IMG/VR virus record: IMGVR_UViG_3300025132_000141 | Span: 1-34,290 of that record | Length of the DNA stretch: 34,290 nt | Source of the DNA: a virus | Strand: one strand, 5' to 3' | Shown: piece after piece, positions 1 through 6,635 of the stretch | Position numbering within the stretch: position 1 is the stretch's first letter | How the letters are laid out: every line of letters begins with the position of its first letter | Made by a program: the position numbers and the translations under genes | The notes under the pieces: generated by a model | What the model saw: only the letters and a program-made list of their open reading frames with translations | What the model was told of the DNA's origin: nothing | Database searches by the model: none

Positions 1-2
1 CA

Positions 3-71
3 TCCTACTTTCTTAGTATGTTAGTGGATGATTATGGGATCCGTGTGGTCCACAAAGGAGGTGAATCATGA
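3..71 (+). CDS. C-terminal end of an upstream gene, cut by the window edge
   Basis: One forward frame is open from the window edge to a TGA at 69-71 and encodes 22 residues ending VVHKGGES. The stop overlaps the ATG of the next tiny ORF in an ATGA junction, the arrangement used by several other gene pairs in this window, which supports it being a real gene end. By T4 synteny the gene before the prohead protease would be a portal or prohead-core protein, but the visible residues are too few to say. Confidence 0.45.
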   Translation, partial: SYFLSMLVDDYGIRVVHKGGES

Positions 72-118
72 AAAAATGGTTAATCCAGCCTGTCCGACGT
101 TGCTGCTCCGGTAGTTGA
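68..118 (+). CDS. possible 16-residue peptide (mini-ORF)
   Basis: An ATG at 68 follows a near-perfect Shine-Dalgarno sequence (AAAGGAGGTG, 54-63) and overlaps the stop of the upstream frame. The peptide is MKKWLIQPVRRCCSGS: basic, with a Cys-Cys pair. It ends just ahead of a GC-rich hairpin at 125-144. It could be a leader peptide, a very small prohead-core protein, or simply a ribosome-loading site by chance. No family is recognised. Confidence 0.35.
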   Translation: MKKWLIQPVRRCCSGS

Positions 119-124
119 CTATCT

Positions 125-144
125 GTGGGGGTGAGAGCCCCCAC
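125..144 (+). other. GC-rich hairpin ahead of the protease gene
   Basis: GTGGGGG (125-131) pairs with CCCCCAC (138-144) across a 6-base loop. No T-run follows, so it is not a classic intrinsic terminator. It may be an attenuator or an mRNA-stabilising structure for the gp21 transcript. Confidence 0.45.
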
Positions 145-164
145 GTTAAAATAAGAGAATAACA

Positions 165-767
165 ATGGCTAAACTATTACGAGAATTTTATGAATTGTGC
201 GAAGGCGGCGTCTGTCAGGATCTTCTAACAGAGGCTGAGAAGCGCTTTGTTAGAGACGGCGGCATGATGCTGACCGGCAAGCTGCAAGAGGCAGATGTTC
301 AAAACGGTAACGGACGCGTATACCCACAGACCGTTTTGGCGAGAGAAGTAAAGAGGTATGCCCAAGTAGTAGAGGATCGACGCGCCCTGGGTGAGTTAGA
401 TCATCCCGATTCTTCTATCGTAAACCTGGCCAACGTCTCGCACCTTATTACTGAGGTGTGGATGGAGGGACCGGCAGTTATGGGTAAAGCCAAAGTGCTT
501 GAGACCCCCTCTGGGCAAATCCTAAAAGCGCTGGTTGAATCTGGAGTTAAGATCGGCATCTCTTCTCGTGGTATGGGATCGGTAAGCGAGAGAATGGGCA
601 AGACGATCGTGGAGGACGACTTCCAATTGATTTGTTTTGACATTGTATCAGAGCCCTCAACTCCAAATGCCTTCATGGCTCTGTCGGAAGGCAAGCTGAT
701 GAACGAGCAAGCCGAAAAGAGTAACAAGATTATCAACCTGATGAACGAAATTATTGGTGAGAAATGA
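165..767 (+). CDS. 21: prohead core protease, T4 gp21-like
   Basis: A 200-residue serine protease of the herpesvirus-assemblin/T4 gp21 type, which in T4 relatives digests the scaffold and trims the capsid protein inside the prohead. The catalytic His is probably H80 in GELDHP, and the nucleophile is a Ser in GISSRG (residues 131-136), the two hallmark motifs in the right order and spacing. Length is close to T4 gp21 (about 212). The C-terminal tail (from about 178) is charged and may be autocleaved. The stop overlaps the next ATG (ATGA, 764-767), so translation of the two is probably coupled. Its substrates gp22 and gp23 lie 10 kb downstream, whereas in T4 they are adjacent. Confidence 0.95.
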   Translation: MAKLLREFYELCEGGVCQDLLTEAEKRFVRDGGMMLTGKLQEADVQNGNGRVYPQTVLAREVKRYAQVVEDRRALGELDHPDSSIVNLANVSHLITEVWMEGPAVMGKAKVLETPSGQILKALVESGVKIGISSRGMGSVSERMGKTIVEDDFQLICFDIVSEPSTPNAFMALSEGKLMNEQAEKSNKIINLMNEIIGEK

Positions 768-1213
768 AAAAGTCAGAGTTTAAAAAACTAATCAAGCCGC
801 TAGTACATGAGTGCATCAAGGAGTCGCTCATGGAGGACGGCATGATCTCGGGGATTATCGCAGAGGTTGTACGCGGCATGACTGCCACCCCGGCACCCCC
901 CGAGCCCCCACCGCAAAAGAAAGAACCCCAGCTGACACGAATGCAAAACAATGCGTTCAAGGAGCAAGCTTCTTCGCAGCTCCAGGAGCATCGAGAGAAA
1001 CTCATGGCTGCCATTGGTGGAGAGGCTTACAATAATGTGAACTTGTTCGAAGGAACAACTCCAGCCCCATCACAGCAGAGCCCCACCCAGCAAGCCACCG
1101 CGCTGAGCGGACAGGCACCTAATGACCCTGGGGTTGATATTGGAAATATTTTTGGAAGTGTGGGAACCAACTGGGGCGCGCATATGAATAATATTAAAAA
1201 AGAAAGTAGGTAA
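764..1213 (+). CDS. small protein coupled to the prohead protease
   Basis: This 149-residue protein has a basic and acidic helical N-terminus (residues 1-40), then a Pro-rich linker (about 41-55), a short helical segment, and a Gln/Pro/Ser-rich low-complexity region ending in a glycine-rich tail (NIFGSVGTNWG). It overlaps the protease stop by 4 bases. Position suggests a prohead-core or capsid-assembly role, comparable in place though not in sequence to the small T4 core proteins. I do not recognise a named family; function is inferred only from context. Confidence 0.7.
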   Translation: MKKSEFKKLIKPLVHECIKESLMEDGMISGIIAEVVRGMTATPAPPEPPPQKKEPQLTRMQNNAFKEQASSQLQEHREKLMAAIGGEAYNNVNLFEGTTPAPSQQSPTQQATALSGQAPNDPGVDIGNIFGSVGTNWGAHMNNIKKESR

Positions 1214-1216
1214 GTT

Positions 1217-1438
1217 GTGCCTGTAAATGTGAAAGTAGAGCTACGCCGCGGCGAATCATCAGAGAAACTAATCCGAAGATTTAATCGTAAGTGCAAAAAA
1301 GAGGGAATTGTACGCACCTATCGCACCAAAACAGATTATTATATCAAGCCCTCCGTCGCAAAAAAACTTAAGTCCGAAGCTGCTCGTCGAGAGCGACGTA
1401 AGCTCGAAAGAAAAAAACAGCAAAAATTGTTTAGATAA
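1217..1438 (+). CDS. rpsU: phage-encoded ribosomal protein bS21 homologue
   Basis: This 73-residue, very basic protein has the bS21 pattern throughout: VKVELRRGES at the start, then LIRRFNRKCKKEGI (the conserved xxRRFKRxCxKxG region), a Tyr-x-Lys-Pro-Ser segment, and a Lys/Arg-rich helical tail. The length matches bacterial bS21 (about 70). In bacteria bS21 sits near the mRNA exit of the 30S subunit and helps initiation; several aquatic phages are known to carry it. The start is GTG at 1217, with a weak GTAGG upstream. It lies 3 bases after the preceding gene and inside a late virion cluster, so it is probably made late and could favour phage mRNAs on host ribosomes. Confidence 0.9.
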   Translation: MPVNVKVELRRGESSEKLIRRFNRKCKKEGIVRTYRTKTDYYIKPSVAKKLKSEAARRERRKLERKKQQKLFR

Positions 1439-1454
1439 AACGGTTATGTTGTGC

Positions 1455-1463
1455 CTATTTATT
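1455..1463 (+). promoter_or_regulatory. CTATTTATT motif (copy 1)
   Basis: CTATTTATT lies in the gap between the bS21 gene and the next structural gene, 15 bases before its ATG and just ahead of its GGAG (1468-1471). It matches other copies in gaps before late genes. Its complement reads AATAAATAG, close to the T4 late-promoter core TATAAATA but pointing backwards. Function is unproven. Confidence 0.35.
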
Positions 1464-1478
1464 AAACGGAGATAGAAA

Positions 1479-1907
1479 ATGGCGACCTATAATTACAAAG
1501 CCGGATTACATAATGTTGGATCCTATCAGGTATCTGGTATACCTTTTGTATCGGGCGGTATCACACAAGCCCCCAGCAAAGCTGCAGGAGGGGACCCACA
1601 CGAGATTACGTTCCCACAGGTAACAAGATGGATTGTAATAAATAATGGTGGCGACGCCGATGAAGATTTGGAGTTTGGCTTCTCATCAAATGGAGTGAAG
1701 CACAATACTAATAAGTACATCCTCGGCTCCGGACAGCAAAGCCCACGCCTGGAGGTAAAAGTGACAAAACTTTACTACACAGGTTCGTGCACAGGGTTTA
1801 CGATCATGGCCGGTCTGACAGGACTAGAAACTTCAACTATTGACAATCCGGCTATCTCCCCGCTCGGTTCTAACTGGTCTGGATCTACCGCAGCAGTTGT
1901 GGGGTAG
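1479..1907 (+). CDS. small virion structural protein (candidate)
   Basis: This 142-residue protein is rich in Gly, Ser, Thr and beta-branched residues, with no signal peptide or membrane span. The start LHNVGSYQVSGIPF and the end ISPLGSNWSGSTAAVVG resemble small structural proteins of marine T4-like phages as I remember them, but I cannot name a characterised member. Its all-beta look and position ahead of fibre genes fit a capsid decoration or neck-surface protein. The ATG at 1479 has a good GGAG. Confidence 0.65.
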   Translation: MATYNYKAGLHNVGSYQVSGIPFVSGGITQAPSKAAGGDPHEITFPQVTRWIVINNGGDADEDLEFGFSSNGVKHNTNKYILGSGQQSPRLEVKVTKLYYTGSCTGFTIMAGLTGLETSTIDNPAISPLGSNWSGSTAAVVG

Positions 1908-1913
1908 TCACTC

Positions 1914-2429
1914 GTGGCTGACCCCAAAGACAAATGGTCGCAGCCGTCCGCACCGCCTCCGCCGATGTTTTTCGGCAAGAACGAGCGTGATCTAGTAAAG
2001 CAAGTTAATGATGAGCTGGCTGAACGAGTAATTGGTCAGCCAATTGCTTATTATGCTGTTGATCTACAGGACACCAAGTTCAACACAACCTATGGCGAAG
2101 CAATCGATAAAGTCACTCTTCCACCTGTGAGAGTTTATGCTTACGTTATAGTAGATAATGAACAAACAAACGACCGTTATGGTTATGACTACATAAATAA
2201 TCTGACAGTTAACTTCAGTGAGAAGCGAATTGCTGATGACCAAAATTTGTTTGTTCGACCCGGAGACTTTATCCAGTATGGCGAGCTATTCTATGAGATA
2301 GTTCGAACCTATAATGATACAAGATTTTATTTTGGTCAGGTGGAACACAAGTTCCAGGTAACGGCTGAATGCATTCGTGCTCGCGAAGGTTCTTTCCGTG
2401 TTAAGCCAGAAGTAACACGGGATGAGTAA
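1914..2429 (+). CDS. structural protein, paralogue A of a tandem pair
   Basis: This 171-residue protein begins at GTG 1914, 6 bases after the previous stop. It has a Pro-rich N-terminus, then MFFGKNERDLVKQVNDEL, a YGEA motif followed by LPPVRVYAYV, and FGQVEHKFQ near the C-terminus. The first 165 or so residues of the next gene repeat this protein almost motif for motif, so the two arose by tandem duplication. No enzyme motif is seen. The context implies a virion part, perhaps a head-tail connector or neck component, but the exact role is unknown. Confidence 0.7.
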   Translation: MADPKDKWSQPSAPPPPMFFGKNERDLVKQVNDELAERVIGQPIAYYAVDLQDTKFNTTYGEAIDKVTLPPVRVYAYVIVDNEQTNDRYGYDYINNLTVNFSEKRIADDQNLFVRPGDFIQYGELFYEIVRTYNDTRFYFGQVEHKFQVTAECIRAREGSFRVKPEVTRDE

Positions 2430-2443
2430 CGGAGGAAGCATGA

Positions 2444-4027
2444 ATGGCCAACCCAAAAGATAAATGGACTAGACCCGCTGCTCCGCCTGCGCCAATGTTC
2501 TTTGGCGAAAAGGAGCGCAATCTTGTCAAGCAGGTTAATGATGAATTAGCCGAGCGCGTCTTGGGGCAAACAATTGCCTACTATCCTATAAGCATTGAAG
2601 AGTCTAACTTTAGTGATGTTTATGGCGAGGCAAAAGAAAAAGTTTCATTGCCGCCAGTTCGTGTGTTTGCATATGTAGTGGTTGCCAACGAGCAGACCAA
2701 TGAAAAGTTCGGCTATGAATACCAGACCAAACTGACTGTTAACTTTCACCGCAAACGCCTCGTCGAGGATCAAAACCTCTTTGTTCGCGTGGGCGACTTT
2801 GTACAGTACGGCGAAGAGTTTTACGAGATTGTACGCACCTACAACGATACTAGATATTACTTTGGTCAGGTAGAGCACAAGTTCCAGATCAGCGCAGAAT
2901 GCGTTAAAGCGCGCCAGGGTGTCTTTAGGGTCATGCCTGGCATTACACGCCCCACAGAGGACGCTGAGGTGGCTGGAGAGCAGGATAATCCAGCACCTCG
3001 ATCTGCCCCCTACCCACCCCTCGCCGCGAGCTACATCACCGTCAACGCCGATCCTAAACTTCCTAACGAACGGGTCCTGGCAGCTGGATCCGGAATTAGC
3101 ATCACTGACGGCGGCGCGAACAGCACCATCACAATTGCAGCCTCGGGACAGAATGCAGTAGGACCCACGGGATCTCTCCAGTTCCAGAAAGGCGCCGGCG
3201 TATTTAGTGGCTCCGCTGGACTCACCTTCTTGCCAGCCACACGTCGCCTAGGGATTGGTACGGATACTCCGGGCAATACACTCACAATTATAGGAGACAT
3301 GTCAGCCTCATCACATGCGAGATTCGGTGGAGATGTTTATGTAGCAGGCACTCTCATCGGCGGATCTCCGCTGAAGGTGTCGGGCAGTATAGAAATCTTC
3401 AGCAGCGGCTCAAACACTCCAGCAGTCACATTGGGCGGCACTAATGGAAGTGGGGAAGTAACAATTTCTGCTAGCGCTGGTGAGTATACAAGTGTGGTGG
3501 CTACTCACATAACTGCTTCGTGGATTTCCGCACCCTATTTGTTCACTGGTAGTGCTAAAACATCCGGCAGCTTCTTAGCTTTGGATTCCAACAACAATAT
3601 TATCCTCGCCACAGCTAGTGCCGGCACAGGAGGGACACCAGGAGGGTCAAATAACCAGATTCAGTTCAACAACTCGGGTGAATTCGGTGCCTCAGCCAAG
3701 CTGACTTTCAACGGCTCCACTCTTGTGCTGTCTGGGGGCTTAACCCATCGTCGGACGGCAATCACCACAAGTCATACGGCGTCGGTGTCTGAATATATTT
3801 TAGGGGTAACCGGTGTGCCAACCTCTATTCTAGCTGATGCCACCTCTTTTAGTGACGGGCAGGTTTTGGTAATTAAAGATGAATCCGGGGTGGCGAACGG
3901 TACCAATACTATCACCTTGAAGCCGTCAGGGTCCCAGACTGTTGATGGAGCTGCAAGCGCTACAATCGAATCCCCCTTCGGCTCAGTATTGGTTTATTCC
4001 AATGGCACGAACTGGTTTATTTACTAA
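2444..4027 (+). CDS. paralogue B with a fibre-like C-terminal extension
   Basis: A 527-residue protein. Residues 1 to about 165 repeat paralogue A (MFFGEKERNLVKQVNDEL, YGEA, LPPVRVFAYV, FGQVEHKFQ). From about 190 on it becomes fibre-like: Gly/Ser/Thr-rich strands, a GIGTDTPGNTLTIIGD segment, and the NNQIQFNNSGEFGASA motif that is also at the start of the 6636-9734 protein. The last 80 residues end in FGSVLVYSNGTNWFIY, matching the end of the 4192-6528 protein in layout. It looks like a virion-anchored domain carrying a surface fibre. The ATG at 2444 follows a strong ACGGAGGA; another ATG at 2440 is out of frame. Confidence 0.75.
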   Translation: MANPKDKWTRPAAPPAPMFFGEKERNLVKQVNDELAERVLGQTIAYYPISIEESNFSDVYGEAKEKVSLPPVRVFAYVVVANEQTNEKFGYEYQTKLTVNFHRKRLVEDQNLFVRVGDFVQYGEEFYEIVRTYNDTRYYFGQVEHKFQISAECVKARQGVFRVMPGITRPTEDAEVAGEQDNPAPRSAPYPPLAASYITVNADPKLPNERVLAAGSGISITDGGANSTITIAASGQNAVGPTGSLQFQKGAGVFSGSAGLTFLPATRRLGIGTDTPGNTLTIIGDMSASSHARFGGDVYVAGTLIGGSPLKVSGSIEIFSSGSNTPAVTLGGTNGSGEVTISASAGEYTSVVATHITASWISAPYLFTGSAKTSGSFLALDSNNNIILATASAGTGGTPGGSNNQIQFNNSGEFGASAKLTFNGSTLVLSGGLTHRRTAITTSHTASVSEYILGVTGVPTSILADATSFSDGQVLVIKDESGVANGTNTITLKPSGSQTVDGAASATIESPFGSVLVYSNGTNWFIY

Positions 4028-4191
4028 AGTTTAAAAAACTTAAAATATATTTGCCTTCTACTCGTCTAACGATCTATATGTTACGGGACATGTGTGGGTG
4101 TATATTTTTGTTTCTCTCCTCCGTTAGTGATGCACCCTAGGTTTTTTGTTGGTTACACAGTCTCAGTCATTTCCATAGGAGGATTTTAAAA
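4028..4191 (+). other. longest non-coding gap (164 bases)
   Basis: An AT-rich stretch follows the stop, with a weak AAGTTT/AAACTT inverted repeat (about 4027-4041). A CCTAGG palindrome followed by six T (about 4137-4148) might act as a weak terminator. A strong AGGAGG lies at 4177-4182. No CTATTTA motif and no confident promoter is visible. Confidence 0.4.
4177..4182 (+). promoter_or_regulatory. strong ribosome binding site
   Basis: AGGAGG with an A/T-only spacer (ATTTTAAAA) leads to ATG 4192. The capsid gene has almost the same leader (AGGAGGTTTTAAAA), suggesting selection for very high translation of both. Confidence 0.75.
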
Positions 4192-6528
4192 ATGGCATAT
4201 AAATTCCAGCTGGGCGCAGCCCAGATGAGTGGTGCTCTCGTACAAGAGGGTGCTATTAAACTGCACAACGAAGCAGGAAGTGAGGTCGCGTCTGTTAAGC
4301 AGGACGGTGTTGTTTCTGGTTCGGCTGCAGGTAAATTCAGCACACTTTCGATTGACAGTGTGCAGGTCTTCAGCGCAGCTCAGCAGCTTCAGAACGTCGC
4401 ATCCCTTGATGCAACATCCGAAGCTACAATTGAGGGTGCTATCGACACACTTGCAAACCTTTCGTCTGCTGGTTCCACAGGCGTCGATCTCGACGTTCTC
4501 GGTCCACTCGACGTTCAGGAAGGCATTAAGCAGAACGGTACAGAGATTCTTTCTGACGCTGGCGCGCTGAAGGCAATCGCTTCTGTTTCTGGCTCTGGCG
4601 CATTCCAGGGTGGCAGTGCTACATTCGGCCTTTCCGTTACAGCCGGTACTTCGTTCATCATCGGTTCTGCCGATCTTAACGAAACCGACATGGAGAAGCT
4701 TGATGGTATCACTAATGGTACGGTTGCAGCCTCTAAGGCTGTCGTCGTAGACGCCAACAAGGACGCCGCTGGTTTCCGTGATATTTCGGGTCGCACCGTT
4801 TCTGGTAGTGGCAACGCTACATTCATGGGTAACTATGTTGGTGGCGGTTCCGTAACCGCTGGTTCTTCGTTCATCATCGGCTCTGCTGATCTTAACGAAA
4901 CCGATCTTGAGAAGCTCGATGGTATCACAGATGGTACAGTCGCAGCCAACAAGGCTATTGTTGTAGATGCTAACAAGGACTTTTCGGGTCTTCGTAACGC
5001 TACAGCAACTGGCGCTATCACTGCTGGCACCTCGTTCGTTATCGGTTCTGCCGATCTGAACGAAGCCGACATGGAGAAGCTTGACGGTATTACTAATGGT
5101 ACTGCTGCTGCATCGAAGGCTCTTGTCCTCGACGCTAGCAAGAACCTTACTGGTATTACCAACCTGACTGCTTCGTTCTTCAAGGGTGACGGTTCTGGTC
5201 TGACTAACGTCGACGCTGTAACCAATGTTTCCGCTTCGTCGGCTAACGTTGCTTACGAACTGGCATTCACCGAGTACCTCGGTAGTGACGTAGAGCTTGG
5301 TGGCAACGCCGGTCTTACATTCAACCCAGCAGGCAACAACGGTGCAAACGGTTTCTCCGGTTCCCTCGTAGTTTCTGCTAGTCATGCTGGCGAGCAGATG
5401 TCCCGTATTCTCTTGGGATCCAAAGACGAAGGTCAGCTTTTCTATAAGAAGGACGGCAGCGATCTTGTCTTGGGTCTGTATTCGGCGAATGCAGGAATTG
5501 ACATTTCTGCCTCGACTGGCGGTGGTATCGTCCTTGCTGGCGGTGATGCTGCAGGTACTATCGTTAAGGGTGACGGAATGTTCTTCGTTCAGGACGCTAG
5601 TGAGACAACCAAGGCTTCGATCAACGGTTCGAGTGGTGTAATTTCGGGTTCTAGCAACCTTACACTTTTGGGTAACGCTACTTTTGACGGCAGACTTGTC
5701 GCTAATACCGTAGACTCTAAAATTGCCGCAACTGATACTGCAATCGCCGATGGCGACTCCCTCTACTTCCTTGATGCCACTGATGGCAGCAAGATTAAGA
5801 AGGAATCCCTTGCCGATGTTGCAAGTCTCTTTGCAGGTGATGGTCTGGCTGCCGCTTCGTCGGTAATCAAGCTTGATCTTAATGAGTTGAGTGCTGCAGC
5901 AATCGCTGACGGTGACTTCCTGGCGTTTGTTGACGCAACTGACAACAGCACTAAGAAGGAAGCAGTCGCTGATCTTGCATCCCTCTTCGCTGGTGCCGGT
6001 CTTGCAGCCGCTTCGTCCGTAATCGGTATCGCTAATGCAACCAATGGTGGTATTGGCGTTCAGGCTAACGACATTAAGGTTGATCTTAACGATCTTGCTG
6101 CTGGCGCAGTTGATGTGGCGGCTGATAGCATTGCTATCGTCGATGCTAACGACAGCAACAAGTCCAAGAAGGAGAGCATTTCTGACCTCGTATCTGCTAT
6201 GGCAGGTGCTGGTCTCAGTGCTACTTCCGGTGTTCTTGCCGTTCAGGGCAGCTCCGTCGCTCTTAAGGCTGACGGTGAGACTCTGGCAGAAGGTTATAAC
6301 TACCTTGCAGACCTTAGCTCCAACGCAACCGTATCGTTGCCAGCAGCCCCATCCGTGGGTGATGTTGTGCACGTTAAGGCTGCTGACCTGACCAGTGGCG
6401 CCAACGTCATTATTCAGAAGCAGGGAAGCCACACCATTGATGACGATCACACTGCGGTGCGTATCGAATCTAGTTTCGGTGCTGTTTCGCTCGTTTATGT
6501 TGTAGCTAACAAGTGGAGACTCGTATAG
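4192..6528 (+). CDS. abundant fibre-like virion protein
   Basis: A 778-residue protein built from repeats. An N-terminal region precedes three tandem units with SADLNExDMEKLDGITxGT and VxDAxK motifs (nt 4645-5165), a linker (FFKGDGSGLTNV), one copy of the 112-residue module shared with the next gene (nt 5242-5577), and three further units with DATD...KKE...ASLFAGxGLAA motifs. A C-terminal cap contains ADLTSGANVIIQKQGSHTI and ends VANKWRLV. Codons are strongly biased to GGT, GCT, AAC and CTT like the capsid gene, unlike the fibre gene next door. This suggests a protein made in capsid-like amounts, such as a head fibre, a decoration protein or a multi-copy tail fibre. No enzymatic domain was seen. 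Confidence 0.8.
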   Translation: MAYKFQLGAAQMSGALVQEGAIKLHNEAGSEVASVKQDGVVSGSAAGKFSTLSIDSVQVFSAAQQLQNVASLDATSEATIEGAIDTLANLSSAGSTGVDLDVLGPLDVQEGIKQNGTEILSDAGALKAIASVSGSGAFQGGSATFGLSVTAGTSFIIGSADLNETDMEKLDGITNGTVAASKAVVVDANKDAAGFRDISGRTVSGSGNATFMGNYVGGGSVTAGSSFIIGSADLNETDLEKLDGITDGTVAANKAIVVDANKDFSGLRNATATGAITAGTSFVIGSADLNEADMEKLDGITNGTAAASKALVLDASKNLTGITNLTASFFKGDGSGLTNVDAVTNVSASSANVAYELAFTEYLGSDVELGGNAGLTFNPAGNNGANGFSGSLVVSASHAGEQMSRILLGSKDEGQLFYKKDGSDLVLGLYSANAGIDISASTGGGIVLAGGDAAGTIVKGDGMFFVQDASETTKASINGSSGVISGSSNLTLLGNATFDGRLVANTVDSKIAATDTAIADGDSLYFLDATDGSKIKKESLADVASLFAGDGLAAASSVIKLDLNELSAAAIADGDFLAFVDATDNSTKKEAVADLASLFAGAGLAAASSVIGIANATNGGIGVQANDIKVDLNDLAAGAVDVAADSIAIVDANDSNKSKKESISDLVSAMAGAGLSATSGVLAVQGSSVALKADGETLAEGYNYLADLSSNATVSLPAAPSVGDVVHVKAADLTSGANVIIQKQGSHTIDDDHTAVRIESSFGAVSLVYVVANKWRLV
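4645..5165 (+). repeat. three tandem LNETDMEKLDGIT units
   Basis: Units begin at about 4645, 4861 and 5026, each with G(T/S)SF(I/V)IGSADLNE, LDGIT(N/D)GT and a (V/L)DA(N/S)K segment. Spacing is 216 then 165 bases because unit 1 has a longer tail. This unit type is common in phage fibres. Confidence 0.85.
5242..5577 (+). repeat. 112-residue fibre module, copy 1
   Basis: A module of exactly 336 bases running from YELAFTEY through NPAGNNGANGFSGSL, SASHAGEQMSR and KDGSDLVLGL to GTIVKG(D/N)G. Three more copies of the same exact length lie in the next gene. Confidence 0.9.
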
Positions 6529-6565
6529 CCTAGCGCTATCGACCTTTACTGGTTGTTATTATTTT

Positions 6566-6596
6566 GGGGGCCCTCCGCAAGGGGGGCTCCCTTTTT
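6566..6596 (+). terminator. intrinsic terminator
   Basis: An 11-bp stem (6566-6576 with 6581-6591, including two G-T pairs) closed by a GCAA tetraloop is followed by TTTTT (6592-6596). It lies after the highly expressed 4192-6528 gene and should separate its transcript from the next fibre gene. Confidence 0.85.
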
Positions 6597-6608
6597 AAGT
6601 TAAGACAA

Positions 6609-6616
6609 CTATTTAA
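6609..6616 (+). promoter_or_regulatory. CTATTTAA motif (copy 2)
   Basis: CTATTTAA lies directly after the terminator and 19 bases before the next ATG, again in a gap ahead of a late gene. It may be a diverged late-promoter element; unproven. Confidence 0.35.
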
Positions 6617-6635
6617 GGAAGCAGGAGTGTAATTC

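Noticed and set aside
4048-4080. Sigma-70-like promoter (TTGCCT ... TATATG) before the abundant fibre gene
   Set aside because: Spacing is near 18, but both boxes are poor matches in an AT-rich region, so it is not better than chance by eye.
4186-6450. A 754-residue open frame on the minus strand opposite the abundant fibre gene
   Set aside because: It mirrors the plus gene. Strong codon bias removes the codons that would read as stops on the other strand. The translation is Cys/Ser/Thr-rich, repetitive and without recognisable motifs.
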